From JAAYBF01 sp963716445 (lineage in GTDB: Bacteria > Actinomycetota > Thermoleophilia > Solirubrobacterales > Thermoleophilaceae): a stretch of 64,000 nt of DNA. The translations under genes and the position numbers were made by a program. Numbering within the stretch: the first letter of the stretch is position 1; each line of letters opens with the position of its first letter. The stretch covers positions 1,922,001 to 1,986,000 of the forward strand of contig OY970313.1 in NCBI GenBank assembly GCA_963716445.1, given 5' to 3'. The notes under the pieces are model-generated. The model was given only the letters and a program-made list of their open reading frames with translations. It was not told the origin of the DNA and made no database searches. Shown here piece after piece: positions 7,555 through 15,967 of this stretch.

Positions 7555-8663
7555 CTCGCCGTCAGGGTCTGCTCGACCGACGTCGAGCGCTGACCGCCGG
7601 ACGAGACGAGCAGCTTGAAGTCGTGCGGGTGGGTAGCGGCCTTCAGCGCGTCCTCCATCGACACCCGGCCGGCCTGCACGTGCGCGAGCAGCGCCTGGTC
7701 GAAGGTCTGCATGCCGTAGTAAGCGCCCTCGGCGATGACCTCCGGCAGCTTGCCGGTCTCGTCCTCGTTGAGGATCATGTCCCGCACACGGCCGGTCATG
7801 CGCAGGATCTCGCAGGTGGCGACCCGACCCTGGCCGTCGGGCGTCGGTACGAGGCGCTGGGAGATGACGCCCTTGAGCGTGCCGGCGAGCATCGCCCGCG
7901 CCTGGCGCTGCTCGGCCTGGGGGAAGAAGTCGATGATGCGGTTGACCGTCTCGGGGGCGTCGATCGTGTGCAGCGTGGAGAGCACGAGGTGGCCGGTCTC
8001 CGCGGCCGAGAGCGCCGTGCGCACCGTCTCCTCGTCGCGCATCTCGCCGACCAGGATCACGTCGGGGTCCTGGCGCAGGACGCGCCTCAATGCGCGCTTG
8101 AACGACGCGGTGTCCTCGCCGACCTCGCGCTGGTTGATGATCGAGGTCTTGTCACGGTGCAGGAACTCGACCGGATCCTCGATCGTCACGATGTGCTTCG
8201 ACATCGTCGAGTTGATGTGGTCGATGATCGCCGCGAGCGTCGTCGACTTCCCCGAGCCCGTCGTCCCGGTCAGCAGGATGATCCCGCGCTCCTCGTCGGC
8301 GAGCTCCGAGATCACCGACGGCAGCATCAGGTCGTCGATGGTCTTGATCTCCATCGGAATCGCACGACAGACGATTGAGACGGTGCCGCGCTGGCGGAAC
8401 GCGTTGACGCGGAAGCGCGCGAGGCCGCGGATCGAGTAGGAGAAGTCGACCTCGTTGTCCTTGTGGAACTCGGCGAGCTTGGCGTCGTCGTCGATCATCT
8501 GGAGGACGATCTCCTCCATCACCTCGCCGGTCAGCGGCTCCAGCCCGGCCAGCGGCTCCAGCCGCCCGTGGCGGCGAATCATCGGCGGCGCCGGCACCTT
8601 CAGATGAAGGTCCGAGCCCTCCTCCTGCACGAGGCGCCGCAGGGCCTGCTCGAGGTCGAACAT
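7551..8663 (-). CDS. pilT: Twitching motility ATPase PilT
   Basis: The 370-aa hexameric ATPase powers type IV pilus retraction. Visible are an N-terminal PAS-like domain (EEGSDLHLKVPAPPMIRRHG), Walker A GTTGSGKSTTL, the Asp box IVTIEDPVEF, Walker B DPDVILVGEMRD, the His box GHLVLSTLHT and the PilT C-terminal segment with YYGMQTFDQALL. Length and motif order are normal. No pilin, pilB or pilC lies in the window, so this gene is separated from the rest of its machine or serves another system. A GGGGG run precedes the ATG at 8663. Confidence 0.95.
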   Translation of the reverse strand: MFDLEQALRRLVQEEGSDLHLKVPAPPMIRRHGRLEPLAGLEPLTGEVMEEIVLQMIDDDAKLAEFHKDNEVDFSYSIRGLARFRVNAFRQRGTVSIVCRAIPMEIKTIDDLMLPSVISELADEERGIILLTGTTGSGKSTTLAAIIDHINSTMSKHIVTIEDPVEFLHRDKTSIINQREVGEDTASFKRALRRVLRQDPDVILVGEMRDEETVRTALSAAETGHLVLSTLHTIDAPETVNRIIDFFPQAEQRQARAMLAGTLKGVISQRLVPTPDGQGRVATCEILRMTGRVRDMILNEDETGKLPEVIAEGAYYGMQTFDQALLAHVQAGRVSMEDALKAATHPHDFKLLVSSGGQRSTSVEQTLTAS

Positions 8664-8707
8664 GCCCCCATCATCGACCCGGGAGCCGTGGGGCTTGAGT
8701 CAGCCGA

Positions 8708-9808
8708 TCAAGCGACGTCGCGAAGCTTCTGCGCCTCTGCGAGCGACTGGAGCTTCTTCAGGCTCTGATTCTCGATCTGGCGGATGCGCTCGCGCGTGAC
8801 GTTGAACGTCCGCCCGACCTCGTCGAGCGTGCGCGGGTGCTCCCCGCCCAGCCCGTAGCGCAGCTCGAGGACGCGCCGCTCGCGGTAGCTGAGGTTCTCG
8901 AGCGCCTCGCGGAGAGCTTCCTTCGTGAGGATCTCCGCCGCCCGCTCGTAGGGCGACTCGGCCCGCTCGTCAGCGATGAACTGGCCGAACTCGGACTCCT
9001 CCTCGTCGCCGACCGGCTTCTCGAGCGACACCGGCGCCTGCGCCGAGCGCTTGATCGAGTCGACCTCCTCGGGGTCGATGCCGGTGACGTCGGCGATCTC
9101 CTCGGGGGTCGGCTCGCGACCGAGCTCGGTCACCAGCTTGCGCTCCGCGCGGCCGATCTTGTTCAGCTTCTCGACGACGTGGACCGGGATGCGGATCGTG
9201 CGCGCCTTGTCCGCGAGCGCACGGGCGATCGCCTGGCGGATCCACCAGGTTGCGTAGGTCGAGAACTTGAAGCCCTTGCGGTAGTCGAACTTCTCTGCGG
9301 CGCGGACGAGGCCGAGCGTGCCCTCCTGGATCAGGTCGAGGAACGGCAGGCCCTGGTTGCGGTAGTTCTTCGCGATCGAGACGACGAGGCGGAGGTTCGA
9401 CTCGACCATCTTCTGCTTGGCGTCGAGGTCGCCGCGCTCGATGCGCTTGGCGAGATCGACCTCCTCCTGAGCGGTGAGCAGGCGGACCTTGCCGATGTCC
9501 TTGAGGAACAGTTGCAGGCTGTCCGTCGTCATGTCCGGCTTGAGGTCGATCGTCGCCTTCTTGCGCCGCCCGCGCTTGTCGGGCGCGCGCTCGACCTGCT
9601 GCGCGGCGGCGAGAGCCGGGTCGATCTCCTCGACCAGCTCGATCTCCGACTTCTCGATGTAGCCGTGGAGATCCTCGATGTCACCCTCGTCGAGGTCGAC
9701 CTCGGCGAGCGCCGTGGCGACCTCGGCGTAGGTCAGCACGCCGATCTGCTTCCCCTTCGTGAGGAGCAGCTTTACCTCTTCCAGCTCTTGAAGATCCCCT
9801 ACCGACAT
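8708..9808 (-). CDS. rpoD: Vegetative RNA polymerase sigma factor
   Basis: The 366-aa primary sigma factor starts with a short region 1.1 (LLTKGKQIGVLTYAEVATAL), then region 1.2/2 (LTAQEEVDLAKRIERGD; FKFSTYATWWIRQAI for -10 recognition), region 3 and region 4 with FNVTRERIRQIENQSLKKL for the -35. It recruits core polymerase to housekeeping promoters. Unlike E. coli RpoD there is no large non-conserved insert, the usual actinobacterial form. It has its own promoter (9874-9901) and a structured leader. A weak AAGGGTG is the best ribosome site. Confidence 0.97.
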   Translation of the reverse strand: MSVGDLQELEEVKLLLTKGKQIGVLTYAEVATALAEVDLDEGDIEDLHGYIEKSEIELVEEIDPALAAAQQVERAPDKRGRRKKATIDLKPDMTTDSLQLFLKDIGKVRLLTAQEEVDLAKRIERGDLDAKQKMVESNLRLVVSIAKNYRNQGLPFLDLIQEGTLGLVRAAEKFDYRKGFKFSTYATWWIRQAIARALADKARTIRIPVHVVEKLNKIGRAERKLVTELGREPTPEEIADVTGIDPEEVDSIKRSAQAPVSLEKPVGDEEESEFGQFIADERAESPYERAAEILTKEALREALENLSYRERRVLELRYGLGGEHPRTLDEVGRTFNVTRERIRQIENQSLKKLQSLAEAQKLRDVA

Positions 9809-9832
9809 GCAGTATCAACACCCTTATGGCCC

Positions 9833-9855
9833 GGCCCGAGGTCGCGCCTCGGGCC
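9833..9855 (-). promoter_or_regulatory. Hairpin in the rpoD mRNA leader
   Basis: GGCCCGAGG-tcgcg-CCTCGGGCC is a perfect 9-bp stem in the short rpoD leader, about 25 bases before the start codon. In the transcript the 5' arm extends to AUGGCCC, which could instead pair with GGGCCAU just after the stem, so two mutually exclusive folds are possible. There is no U-run after the stem, so it is not a classical terminator. It may adjust stability or translation of rpoD. Confidence 0.45.
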
Positions 9856-9873
9856 ATTAAACAAACGCTGGCA

Positions 9874-9901
9874 AGTCTAGCGCCGCGCAGGGCTTAGTCA
9901 A
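9874..9901 (-). promoter_or_regulatory. rpoD promoter (TTGACT-16-TAGACT)
   Basis: Reading the minus strand, TTGACT (9901-9896) and TAGACT (9879-9874) are separated by 16 bases, close to the vegetative actinobacterial consensus. Transcription would start near 9867, giving a leader of about 58 bases. Confidence 0.6.
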
Positions 9902-9916
9902 CCCGCCCACGACGAA

Positions 9917-9940
9917 GATCGGCAAATTGACTTGCCGATC
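9917..9940. promoter_or_regulatory. Perfect 9-bp inverted repeat upstream of rpoD promoter
   Basis: GATCGGCAA-attgac-TTGCCGATC is a perfect 9-bp inverted repeat with a 6-base spacer, 16 bases upstream of the rpoD -35. It could be an operator for a dimeric regulator or part of the transcript end of the upstream gene. No T-run follows on either strand. Confidence 0.4.
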
Positions 9941-9959
9941 AACCAGCCCTCCTGATACT

Positions 9960-9987
9960 CCGCCGTGTCCGATTCGGTACACGGCGG
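9960..9987 (-). terminator. Terminator-like hairpin after the GGDEF gene
   Basis: CCGCCGTGT...ACACGGCGG is a perfect 9-bp stem whose internal CCG/CGG can extend it past a bulged base. It lies 17 bases beyond the stop of the GGDEF gene. It lacks a U-tract, as often in high-GC actinobacteria, so termination is inferred from position and stem strength. Confidence 0.4.
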
Positions 9988-10003
9988 GGTCCAATCGACT
10001 CGA

Positions 10004-11011
10004 TCAGGGGGAGGAGGTCTTCTCCACCTTGATCATCTCCGGGCTCTCGGGATCGCCGAGAGCGACCTTCAGCCCGCCCGCCTTGGCCCGGTACATCGCC
10101 TGATCGGCCATGTCGAGCAGGGCCTCCACGTCGTCGCCGTGCTCGGGACACGAGACGACGCCGATCGACACGCCGATCGCCGAGTCGCCTCCGGTCTCGG
10201 CCTCGACGGCGTCCGCGATGCGCTGGCCCAGCGGCTCGGCGGCGGCGGCCGTCTGGTTCGTCGCGAGGACGCAGAACTCGTCGCCGCCGATCCGCGCCGC
10301 GGTGTCCGTGTTGCGCAGCGTGCGCCGCATCGCGGCGGCGACGTGGACCAGCACGCGGTCGCCGGCCTGGTGGCCGCGCGAGTCGTTGACCCGCTTGAGG
10401 CCGTCGACGTCGAGGACCAGCAACGCGAAGGGAGTCTCGTAGCGCTTGTACACCGCCAGCGCCTGGCGGAGCTGGTCCTGGAGATAGCGGCGGTTCGAGA
10501 GCCCGGTCAGCGGATCGCTGTTGGCGAGCGACTCGAGCTCGTGGACCTGGCGCTCGACGAGCCCCTCGACGGCGACCGACTGCACGATCCCGATCGCCTC
10601 CGCGAGCCGCAGCGCCACGTCGGCGAAGCCCTCGACGTCGAGGCCGTCGGGGTCCTTCGCGAGGCTGCCCAGGATCGCCGCCTGGATCGCGGTCAGGTCG
10701 CGCGACATCTCCGCCGCCGAGGCCTCGCGCGCATCGCGCAGCCCGGCCAGGCGGGTCGCCCGCTCACGGGCTCCGGGCGGCAGTCCGGACGGGTCGCGCC
10801 CGCCGTCGGCCGCCAGCGTCAGGACGTCGGAGATCAGCTCGGGCAGCTCGTCGGCGAGCCGGTCGGTCGGGAGCTCCTTGATCTCGTCGAGCGAGGCGCG
10901 CTCGATCAGCCGGACGAGCCATGCCTTCGCCAATTCGTCGCGATCGCGATCGAGGCGGGCCAGCGGCCCGCGAAGCTGGGATTTGCGGCGAAGATCCTGG
11001 TTGTCGGGCAT
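10004..11011 (-). CDS. GGDEF diguanylate cyclase, soluble
   Basis: The 335-aa protein has a helical N-terminal region of about 160 residues with no membrane segment, then a GGDEF domain starting at NSDPLTGLSNRRYL. The catalytic motif GGDEF is intact (about 242-246) and the inhibitory RxxD site (RNTD, 233-236) lies five residues before it, so active c-di-GMP synthesis with product inhibition is expected. The N-terminal part may be a sensor but I do not recognise a family. The ATG at 11011 has GAGGAGG eight bases upstream. No EAL or HD-GYP partner is nearby. Confidence 0.9.
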   Translation of the reverse strand: MPDNQDLRRKSQLRGPLARLDRDRDELAKAWLVRLIERASLDEIKELPTDRLADELPELISDVLTLAADGGRDPSGLPPGARERATRLAGLRDAREASAAEMSRDLTAIQAAILGSLAKDPDGLDVEGFADVALRLAEAIGIVQSVAVEGLVERQVHELESLANSDPLTGLSNRRYLQDQLRQALAVYKRYETPFALLVLDVDGLKRVNDSRGHQAGDRVLVHVAAAMRRTLRNTDTAARIGGDEFCVLATNQTAAAAEPLGQRIADAVEAETGGDSAIGVSIGVVSCPEHGDDVEALLDMADQAMYRAKAGGLKVALGDPESPEMIKVEKTSSP

Positions 11012-11121
11012 CGGTCGTCCTCCTCGACGGCCTACGAGCACTGTAAGGCCAAGTTCGGCGCGAACGCTCGTGGCCGAACGACTTTGCGCAGCTTTCGCCG
11101 GCGAGTATCTTGGGGCGCGGC

Positions 11122-11790
11122 ATGAGGCGACGGGATCCGAGGCGGTTGATCCGCCGCCGTCTCGAGGCGCGCGGGCGTGTGCGAATCGTGCGGGTGACGG
11201 AGTCCGAGGCGGCGGCCGAGGGCAGCGTCACGACGAAGCAGGTCGCCGACGTGACGGTCCCGCGCGCCGAGCTCGACCGGATCTGGACCCCGGCCTACCT
11301 CGAGCGTCTGGCGCGGACCTACTGGCGCTTCCTGACCCGCGTCTCGCTCGGGCTGCTGCGCGTCCTCTACTCCGAGGGCGCGCGCGAGGTGGTGCTGCTG
11401 GCACGCCCGGTCGTGCTGCTGCGATTCCACGCGCCCGAATACGAGACGGCGGGCAACCGCGGCGCAGTCACGTGGCGGATCGACCGCGGGCTGCTGGTCG
11501 CGCCCGCCGGCCGAGGCAAGGGCTATCTGAGGATCAGCGTGGAACGGCCGGCCGACGAGGACGGCGGCGACACGGTCACCGGCAGGGTGACCTCGGAGGT
11601 CGCCAGCTTCTACCCGACGGTCGCGGGCTGGGGCTGGTTCGCCCGGATCGGCCGCCATGTCTACAGCGCGACCCAGCTGCGCCTCCACGTCGCCATCACC
11701 CACGCCTTCCTGCGCAGCCTGGCACGGCTCGATCTCGCCGAGAGTCGTGTCGGCGCCCTCGCGGCGCGCCCGCCGAGGACGGTCGCCTAG
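11122..11790 (+). CDS. Hypothetical 222-aa protein
   Basis: I do not recognise a family. The protein is basic at the N-terminus (MRRRDPRRLIRRRLEARGR), then contains a central block with LARTYWRFLTRVSLGLLRVLY and a beta-rich middle with AVTWRIDRGLLVAPAGRGKGYL. A C-terminal segment, GRHVYSATQLRLHVAITHAFLRSLARLDL, could be membrane-peripheral. A TATCTT box lies 10 bases before the ATG. Its stop shares CTAG with the convergent glpX stop. Confidence 0.7.
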   Translation: MRRRDPRRLIRRRLEARGRVRIVRVTESEAAAEGSVTTKQVADVTVPRAELDRIWTPAYLERLARTYWRFLTRVSLGLLRVLYSEGAREVVLLARPVVLLRFHAPEYETAGNRGAVTWRIDRGLLVAPAGRGKGYLRISVERPADEDGGDTVTGRVTSEVASFYPTVAGWGWFARIGRHVYSATQLRLHVAITHAFLRSLARLDLAESRVGALAARPPRTVA

Positions 11791-12788
11791 CCGACCCGGT
11801 GGCCCATCAGCTCGCGCAGCTTGGGACGGTCGTGGATCGCGTGGATGCGGCGGACCGTGCCGGAGCGGGAGCGCATGACGAGCGACTCGGTGGTGGCGCC
11901 CTGGGGCGTGAAGTGGACGCCGCCGACCATGTCGCCGTCGGTGACCCCGGTCGCCGAGAAGAAGACGTCGTCGCCGGCGACGAGGCGGTTGGTGTCGAGC
12001 ACCTCGTCGAGGTCGTAGCCGCCGTCGATCGCCGCCTGGCGCTCGGCGTCGTCGCGCGGCCAGAGCCGCCCGACGATCTCGCCGCCGATGCACTTGATCG
12101 CGGCGGCCGAGAGCACGCCCTCCGGCGTGCCGCCGATCCCCCAGAGCAGGTCGACCGGCGAGCCCTGCGTGACCGCGAGCAGGGACGCCGAGACGTCGCC
12201 GTGCGGGATGAAGCGGATGCGGGCGCCGGCCTCGCGGATCTCGCGCACCGCGTCCTCGTGACGCGGCCGGTCGAGCATGATCACCATCACGTCGCCGATC
12301 GGCGTGCCCTTCTCGTCGGCGATCAGCGCGAGCGTCTCGCCCAGCGGGCGATCGAGGTCGAGCAGGTGGGCGAGGTCCTTCGACGTCGCCATCTTCTCCA
12401 TGTAGACGCACGGACCGGGATCGAACATCGTCCCGCGCTCGGCGAGCGCGATCACGGCGAGGGAGTTCGGCAGCCCAGTCGCGCACAGCTCGGTGCCCTC
12501 GAGCGGATCGACCGCGATGTCGACCAGCGGCGGCGAGCCGTCGCCGATCCGCTCGCCGTTGTAGAGCATCGGCGCCTCGTCCTTCTCCCCCTCGCCGATC
12601 ACCACGGTGCCGTCCATCCGGACGCTGTCGAGCATCAGCCGCATCGCATCGACGGCGGCGCCGTCGGCGGACTCCTTCTGGCCGCGGCCGATCCAGCGGG
12701 CGGCGGCGATCGCCGCGTACTCGGTCGTGCGGACGAGCTCGAGCGCGAGGTTGCGGTCGGGCTTCGGGGCGGAGAGCTGGTCGGTCAT
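11787..12788 (-). CDS. glpX: Class II fructose-1,6-bisphosphatase GlpX
   Basis: The 333-aa enzyme hydrolyses fructose 1,6-bisphosphate to fructose 6-phosphate, the committed step of gluconeogenesis, using Mg or Mn. Diagnostic motifs are GTVVIGEGEKDEAPMLYNGE, VDPLEGTELC (metal-binding acidic residues) and LLWGIGGTPEGVLSAAAIKC. Length is normal. GlpX is the usual and often only FBPase in actinobacteria. A TAGGGT box seven bases before the ATG suggests a leaderless transcript, divergent from egtB. Confidence 0.95.
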   Translation of the reverse strand: MTDQLSAPKPDRNLALELVRTTEYAAIAAARWIGRGQKESADGAAVDAMRLMLDSVRMDGTVVIGEGEKDEAPMLYNGERIGDGSPPLVDIAVDPLEGTELCATGLPNSLAVIALAERGTMFDPGPCVYMEKMATSKDLAHLLDLDRPLGETLALIADEKGTPIGDVMVIMLDRPRHEDAVREIREAGARIRFIPHGDVSASLLAVTQGSPVDLLWGIGGTPEGVLSAAAIKCIGGEIVGRLWPRDDAERQAAIDGGYDLDEVLDTNRLVAGDDVFFSATGVTDGDMVGGVHFTPQGATTESLVMRSRSGTVRRIHAIHDRPKLRELMGHRVG

Positions 12789-12795
12789 CGGCCGG

Positions 12796-12801
12796 ACCCT
12801 A
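12796..12801 (-). promoter_or_regulatory. -10 box (TAGGGT) for leaderless glpX
   Basis: Reading the minus strand, TAGGGT lies 7 bases before the glpX ATG, matching TANNNT spacing for a leaderless mRNA. Confidence 0.45.
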
Positions 12802-12845
12802 CGAGAAAGAATCGCAGCCGGGGCGCGCGGGTGGCTAGGCTTTCC

Positions 12846-14138
12846 GTGGCCTCCTCGAACGGCCCGCGGCACGTGGCCACCTTCGACATCGACACAAAGC
12901 CCCGTGGAGGGGTCGAGTCCGTTCCCCGGGATGGCTATCGCCTGGCGCTGAGCGAGGCGCGCGAGCGGACGCTGTCGCTGGTGGCGCCGGTCGACGACGT
13001 CGACCTCGACAGGGTCCACTCGCCGCTGATGTCGCCGCTCGTCTGGGATCTCGGCCACATCGCCGCCTTCGAGGACCTCTGGCTGTGCGTGCGCGCCGGC
13101 GGGCTGGAGCCGCTGCGACCGGACCTGATGGCCGTCTACGACGCGACCGAGACGCCGCGCGCCGAGCGCGGCGACATCCCCTATCTGCGACGCGACGACG
13201 CCCTCGCATACATGGAGGCCGTGCGAGAGCGCGCGCTCTCGGTCCTCGACCGCGCCGACCTCTCGCCGGCCTCCGACCGCCTGAACGCGAACGGCTTCGT
13301 CTGGGACCTGCTGATCCAGCACGAGCACCAGCACAACGAGACGATGCTCCAGACGCTGCAGCTCGCCGAGCCGGGCGTGTTCGCGCCGGAGCGCGGCGCG
13401 GCGCAGCCGGCGGTCGCGGATCGAGGGGCGGCCGAGCGGCTGACCGTCATCGGCGGCCCGGTCGCGATCGGCGACGACGGCGCGGGCTTCTCCTACGACA
13501 ACGAGCGCCCACGCCACGAGGTTCGGCTGGCGCCCTTCGCCATCGATCGCACACCCGTCACCAACGGCGCCTATTTGCGCTTCGTCGACGAGGGGGGGTA
13601 CGAGCGGCGCGAGCTCTGGACCGACGATGGCTGGTCGTGGCGATTGGAGGAGGACGCCCGGCGGCCGCTCTACTGGACGGCGGACGGCCGCGAGCGCCGC
13701 TTCGACCGGGTCGAGGCGATCGAGGCCGAGCTGCCCGTGATGCACGTCTCATGGCACGAGGCATGCGCCTACGCCCGCTGGACGGGCGGGCGGCTGCCCA
13801 GCGAGGCGGAGTGGGAGAACGCCGCTACGACCGTCGGCGGCGACGCGCGCGGCAACCTCGACCAGCTCGACTTCGGCCCCGGGCCCGCCGGGCCGTTCGT
13901 CGGCGACTGCTGGGAGTGGACGGCGAGCGCCCTGACGGGCTATCCGGGCTTTCGCGCCTTCCCCTACCCCGAGTACTCCGAGATCTTCTTCGACCGCGGC
14001 TACCGTGTCCTGCGCGGCGCCTCGTGGGCGACCCGCCCGACCGTCGCTCGAGCGACGTTCCGCAACTGGGACTTCCCGCAGCGGCGGCAGATCTTCTGCG
14101 GCTTCCGCTGCGCCTACGACCTGGAGGGAGCCGCATGA
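12846..14138 (+). CDS. egtB: Ergothioneine biosynthesis sulfoxide synthase EgtB
   Basis: EgtB is a non-haem iron enzyme that joins a thiol donor (gamma-glutamylcysteine, or cysteine in some lineages) to hercynine with O2. The 430-aa protein has an N-terminal DinB-like domain with the iron ligands in WDLGHIAAFE and the HEHQHNET motif, and a C-terminal formylglycine-generating-type domain (VTNGAYLRFVDEGGY, GGRLPSEAEWENA, GDCWEWTASAL). The start is uncertain: GTG 12846 and GTG 12873 both fit. TAGGCT ends four bases before the first. It is coupled to egtD by ATGA. egtA, egtC and egtE are not in the window. Confidence 0.9.
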   Translation: MASSNGPRHVATFDIDTKPRGGVESVPRDGYRLALSEARERTLSLVAPVDDVDLDRVHSPLMSPLVWDLGHIAAFEDLWLCVRAGGLEPLRPDLMAVYDATETPRAERGDIPYLRRDDALAYMEAVRERALSVLDRADLSPASDRLNANGFVWDLLIQHEHQHNETMLQTLQLAEPGVFAPERGAAQPAVADRGAAERLTVIGGPVAIGDDGAGFSYDNERPRHEVRLAPFAIDRTPVTNGAYLRFVDEGGYERRELWTDDGWSWRLEEDARRPLYWTADGRERRFDRVEAIEAELPVMHVSWHEACAYARWTGGRLPSEAEWENAATTVGGDARGNLDQLDFGPGPAGPFVGDCWEWTASALTGYPGFRAFPYPEYSEIFFDRGYRVLRGASWATRPTVARATFRNWDFPQRRQIFCGFRCAYDLEGAA

Positions 14139-15106
14139 CCGGTCAGATAACGATCGACCAGTCGCGGTCGGCGGCCGTGCCGACGCTGCTCGCCGACGAG
14201 ATACGCGAGGGACTCGGCCGGCCGCTCAAGGAGCTGTCGCCGAAGCACTTCTACGACGAACGCGGATCGCGGCTCTTCGAGCGCATCACGACCCTGCCCG
14301 AGTACTACCCGACGCGCTGCGAGCGGGCGATCCTCAACCGGCGCGCGCCTGAGATCGTCGCCGAGTCCGGCGCCTGCGACCTCGTCGAGCTGGGGTCCGG
14401 CACGGCGTCGAAGACCCGCGCGCTGCTCCACGCGATGGCCGGCGCGGGGACGTTGCGGCGCTACGTGCCGTTCGACGTCGATCCGTCGGTGATCGAAGCT
14501 TCGGCGCGCGACCTGGTCGAGGCGTACCCCGGTCTCGAGGTACACGGGGTGGTCGGCGACTTTGGCCACGACCTCCACCGCATTCCACCCGGCGACCATC
14601 GCCTGTTCGTCTTCCTCGGCGGCACGATCGGCAACCTCTACCCCGCCGAGCGCGCCGAGTTCCTCGGCCGTCTACGCGGTCTGATGGCCGCCGGCGACCG
14701 GCTGCTGCTGGGCACCGACCTCGTCAAGGATCGCGAGGTCCTCGAGACCGCGTACAACGACGGCGCGGGCGTCACGGCCGAGTTCAACCGCAACGTTCTG
14801 CGAGCCCTGAACCGCAGCCTCGACGCCGACTTCGACCCCGAGGCGTTCGAGCACGTGGCGTTCTTCGACGCCGAGGCGTCGCGGATCGAGATGCGCCTGC
14901 GATCGACCTGCGCGCAGACCGTGCGAATCGCGGGCGCCGATCTCAGCGTCTCCTTCGAGGCCGGCGAGGACCTGCTGACCGAGATCAGCACGAAGTTCAC
15001 CCGCGCGGGGATCGAGGGCGAGCTGGCGGCGGTCGGCCTGCGCCTCGAGGCCTTCCACACCGACGACGCGGCGATGTTCGGCCTCTCGGTGGCCGCGCCC
15101 GCCTGA
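14135..15106 (+). CDS. egtD: L-histidine N-alpha-methyltransferase EgtD
   Basis: EgtD trimethylates the alpha-amino group of histidine with SAM to give hercynine, the substrate of EgtB. The 323-aa protein has the family signatures LSPKHFYDERGSRLFERIT, LVELGSGTASKTRALL (SAM site) and LFVFLGGTIGNLYP. Length matches the mycobacterial enzyme. The ATG at 14135 lies within the egtB stop, so the two are co-translated. Ergothioneine protects against oxidants. Confidence 0.95.
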   Translation: MTGQITIDQSRSAAVPTLLADEIREGLGRPLKELSPKHFYDERGSRLFERITTLPEYYPTRCERAILNRRAPEIVAESGACDLVELGSGTASKTRALLHAMAGAGTLRRYVPFDVDPSVIEASARDLVEAYPGLEVHGVVGDFGHDLHRIPPGDHRLFVFLGGTIGNLYPAERAEFLGRLRGLMAAGDRLLLGTDLVKDREVLETAYNDGAGVTAEFNRNVLRALNRSLDADFDPEAFEHVAFFDAEASRIEMRLRSTCAQTVRIAGADLSVSFEAGEDLLTEISTKFTRAGIEGELAAVGLRLEAFHTDDAAMFGLSVAAPA

Positions 15107-15122
15107 CGCCGGCTGGCGGCAC

Positions 15123-15128
15123 TAGAGT
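15123..15128 (+). promoter_or_regulatory. -10 box (TAGAGT) for leaderless SDR gene
   Basis: TAGAGT ends 8 bases before the ATG at 15137, consistent with a leaderless start. No Shine-Dalgarno is present. Confidence 0.45.
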
Positions 15129-15136
15129 GCCGCGCC

Positions 15137-15904
15137 ATGCACATCAAGGGAATCGGCGCATTCGTTTCGGGCGGGGCCTCCGGGCTCGGCGAGGCCACGA
15201 CGCGAGCGCTGGTCGAGCGCGGAGCGCGGGTGGCGATCGCCGACGTCAACGACGACAAGGCGGGTGAGCTCGCCGAGGAGCTCGGCGACGCGGCGGTGGC
15301 GGTCCACTGCGACGTCACCTCCGAGGAGGAGACCCAGGCCGCGGTCGACACGGCCGTCGAGGCCTTCGGCGAGCTGCGCCTGGCGGTCGGCTGCGCGGGC
15401 GTCGGCTGGCCGGAGAAGATCGTCTCCAAGCGCGGGCCGCACCAGCTACTGCCGTTCGAGACGGTCGTGCGCGTCAACCTGATCGGGATGTTCAACGTGC
15501 TGCGCCTGACCGCCGCCGCGATGAACGGGAACGAGCCCGACGCGGAGGGCGAGCGCGGCGCCGTGGTGATGACCGCCTCGGTGGCAGCCTTCGACGGCCA
15601 GATCGGCCAGGTCGCCTACTCCGCCTCGAAGGGCGGGATCGTCGGCATGACCCTGCCGGCCGCGCGCGACCTGTCGAGCCGCGGCATCCGCGTCTGCACG
15701 ATCGCGCCGGGCCTCTTCGACACGCCGCTGTTGGCCGCGCTGCCGCAGGAGGCGCGCGACGCGCTCGGCGCCGGCGTTCCGTTTCCGCCGCGGCTCGGCC
15801 GCCCTGCCGAGTACGCCCAGCTCGCAGTCTCGATCGCCGAGAACTCGATGCTCAACGGCGAGACGATCCGGCTCGACGGCGCGCTGCGGATGCCGCCGAA
15901 GTAG
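15137..15904 (+). CDS. SDR dehydrogenase, 3-hydroxyacyl-CoA dehydrogenase type 2-like
   Basis: The 255-aa classical short-chain dehydrogenase has the NAD site SGGASGLGEATTRAL, catalytic YSASK and an active-site Ser in MTASVAA. The pattern (AIADVNDDKAG favouring NAD, and the long loop KRGPHQLLPFE) resembles HSD10-type 3-hydroxyacyl-CoA dehydrogenases. A thiolase follows directly on the same strand, so the two could perform consecutive steps of fatty-acid beta-oxidation. The TAGAGT box just upstream supports the start. Confidence 0.8.
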   Translation: MHIKGIGAFVSGGASGLGEATTRALVERGARVAIADVNDDKAGELAEELGDAAVAVHCDVTSEEETQAAVDTAVEAFGELRLAVGCAGVGWPEKIVSKRGPHQLLPFETVVRVNLIGMFNVLRLTAAAMNGNEPDAEGERGAVVMTASVAAFDGQIGQVAYSASKGGIVGMTLPAARDLSSRGIRVCTIAPGLFDTPLLAALPQEARDALGAGVPFPPRLGRPAEYAQLAVSIAENSMLNGETIRLDGALRMPPK

Positions 15905-15967
15905 GCGCCCCCCTAGAGTTCTCGCCCCCAGCGAACTTCGTTTTCCCCGACAGGAGAAGCCTCTCTC

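Noticed and set aside
9833..9855. Riboswitch or rho-independent terminator in the rpoD leader
   Set aside because: The leader is too short for a known riboswitch and the hairpin has no U-run.
10521..12830. Very long open frames on the strand opposite real genes, here and at 39726-42200 and 3894-5807
   Set aside because: Low-complexity Arg/Ala/Pro translations with no motifs. They mirror well-supported genes and arise from high GC at third codon positions.
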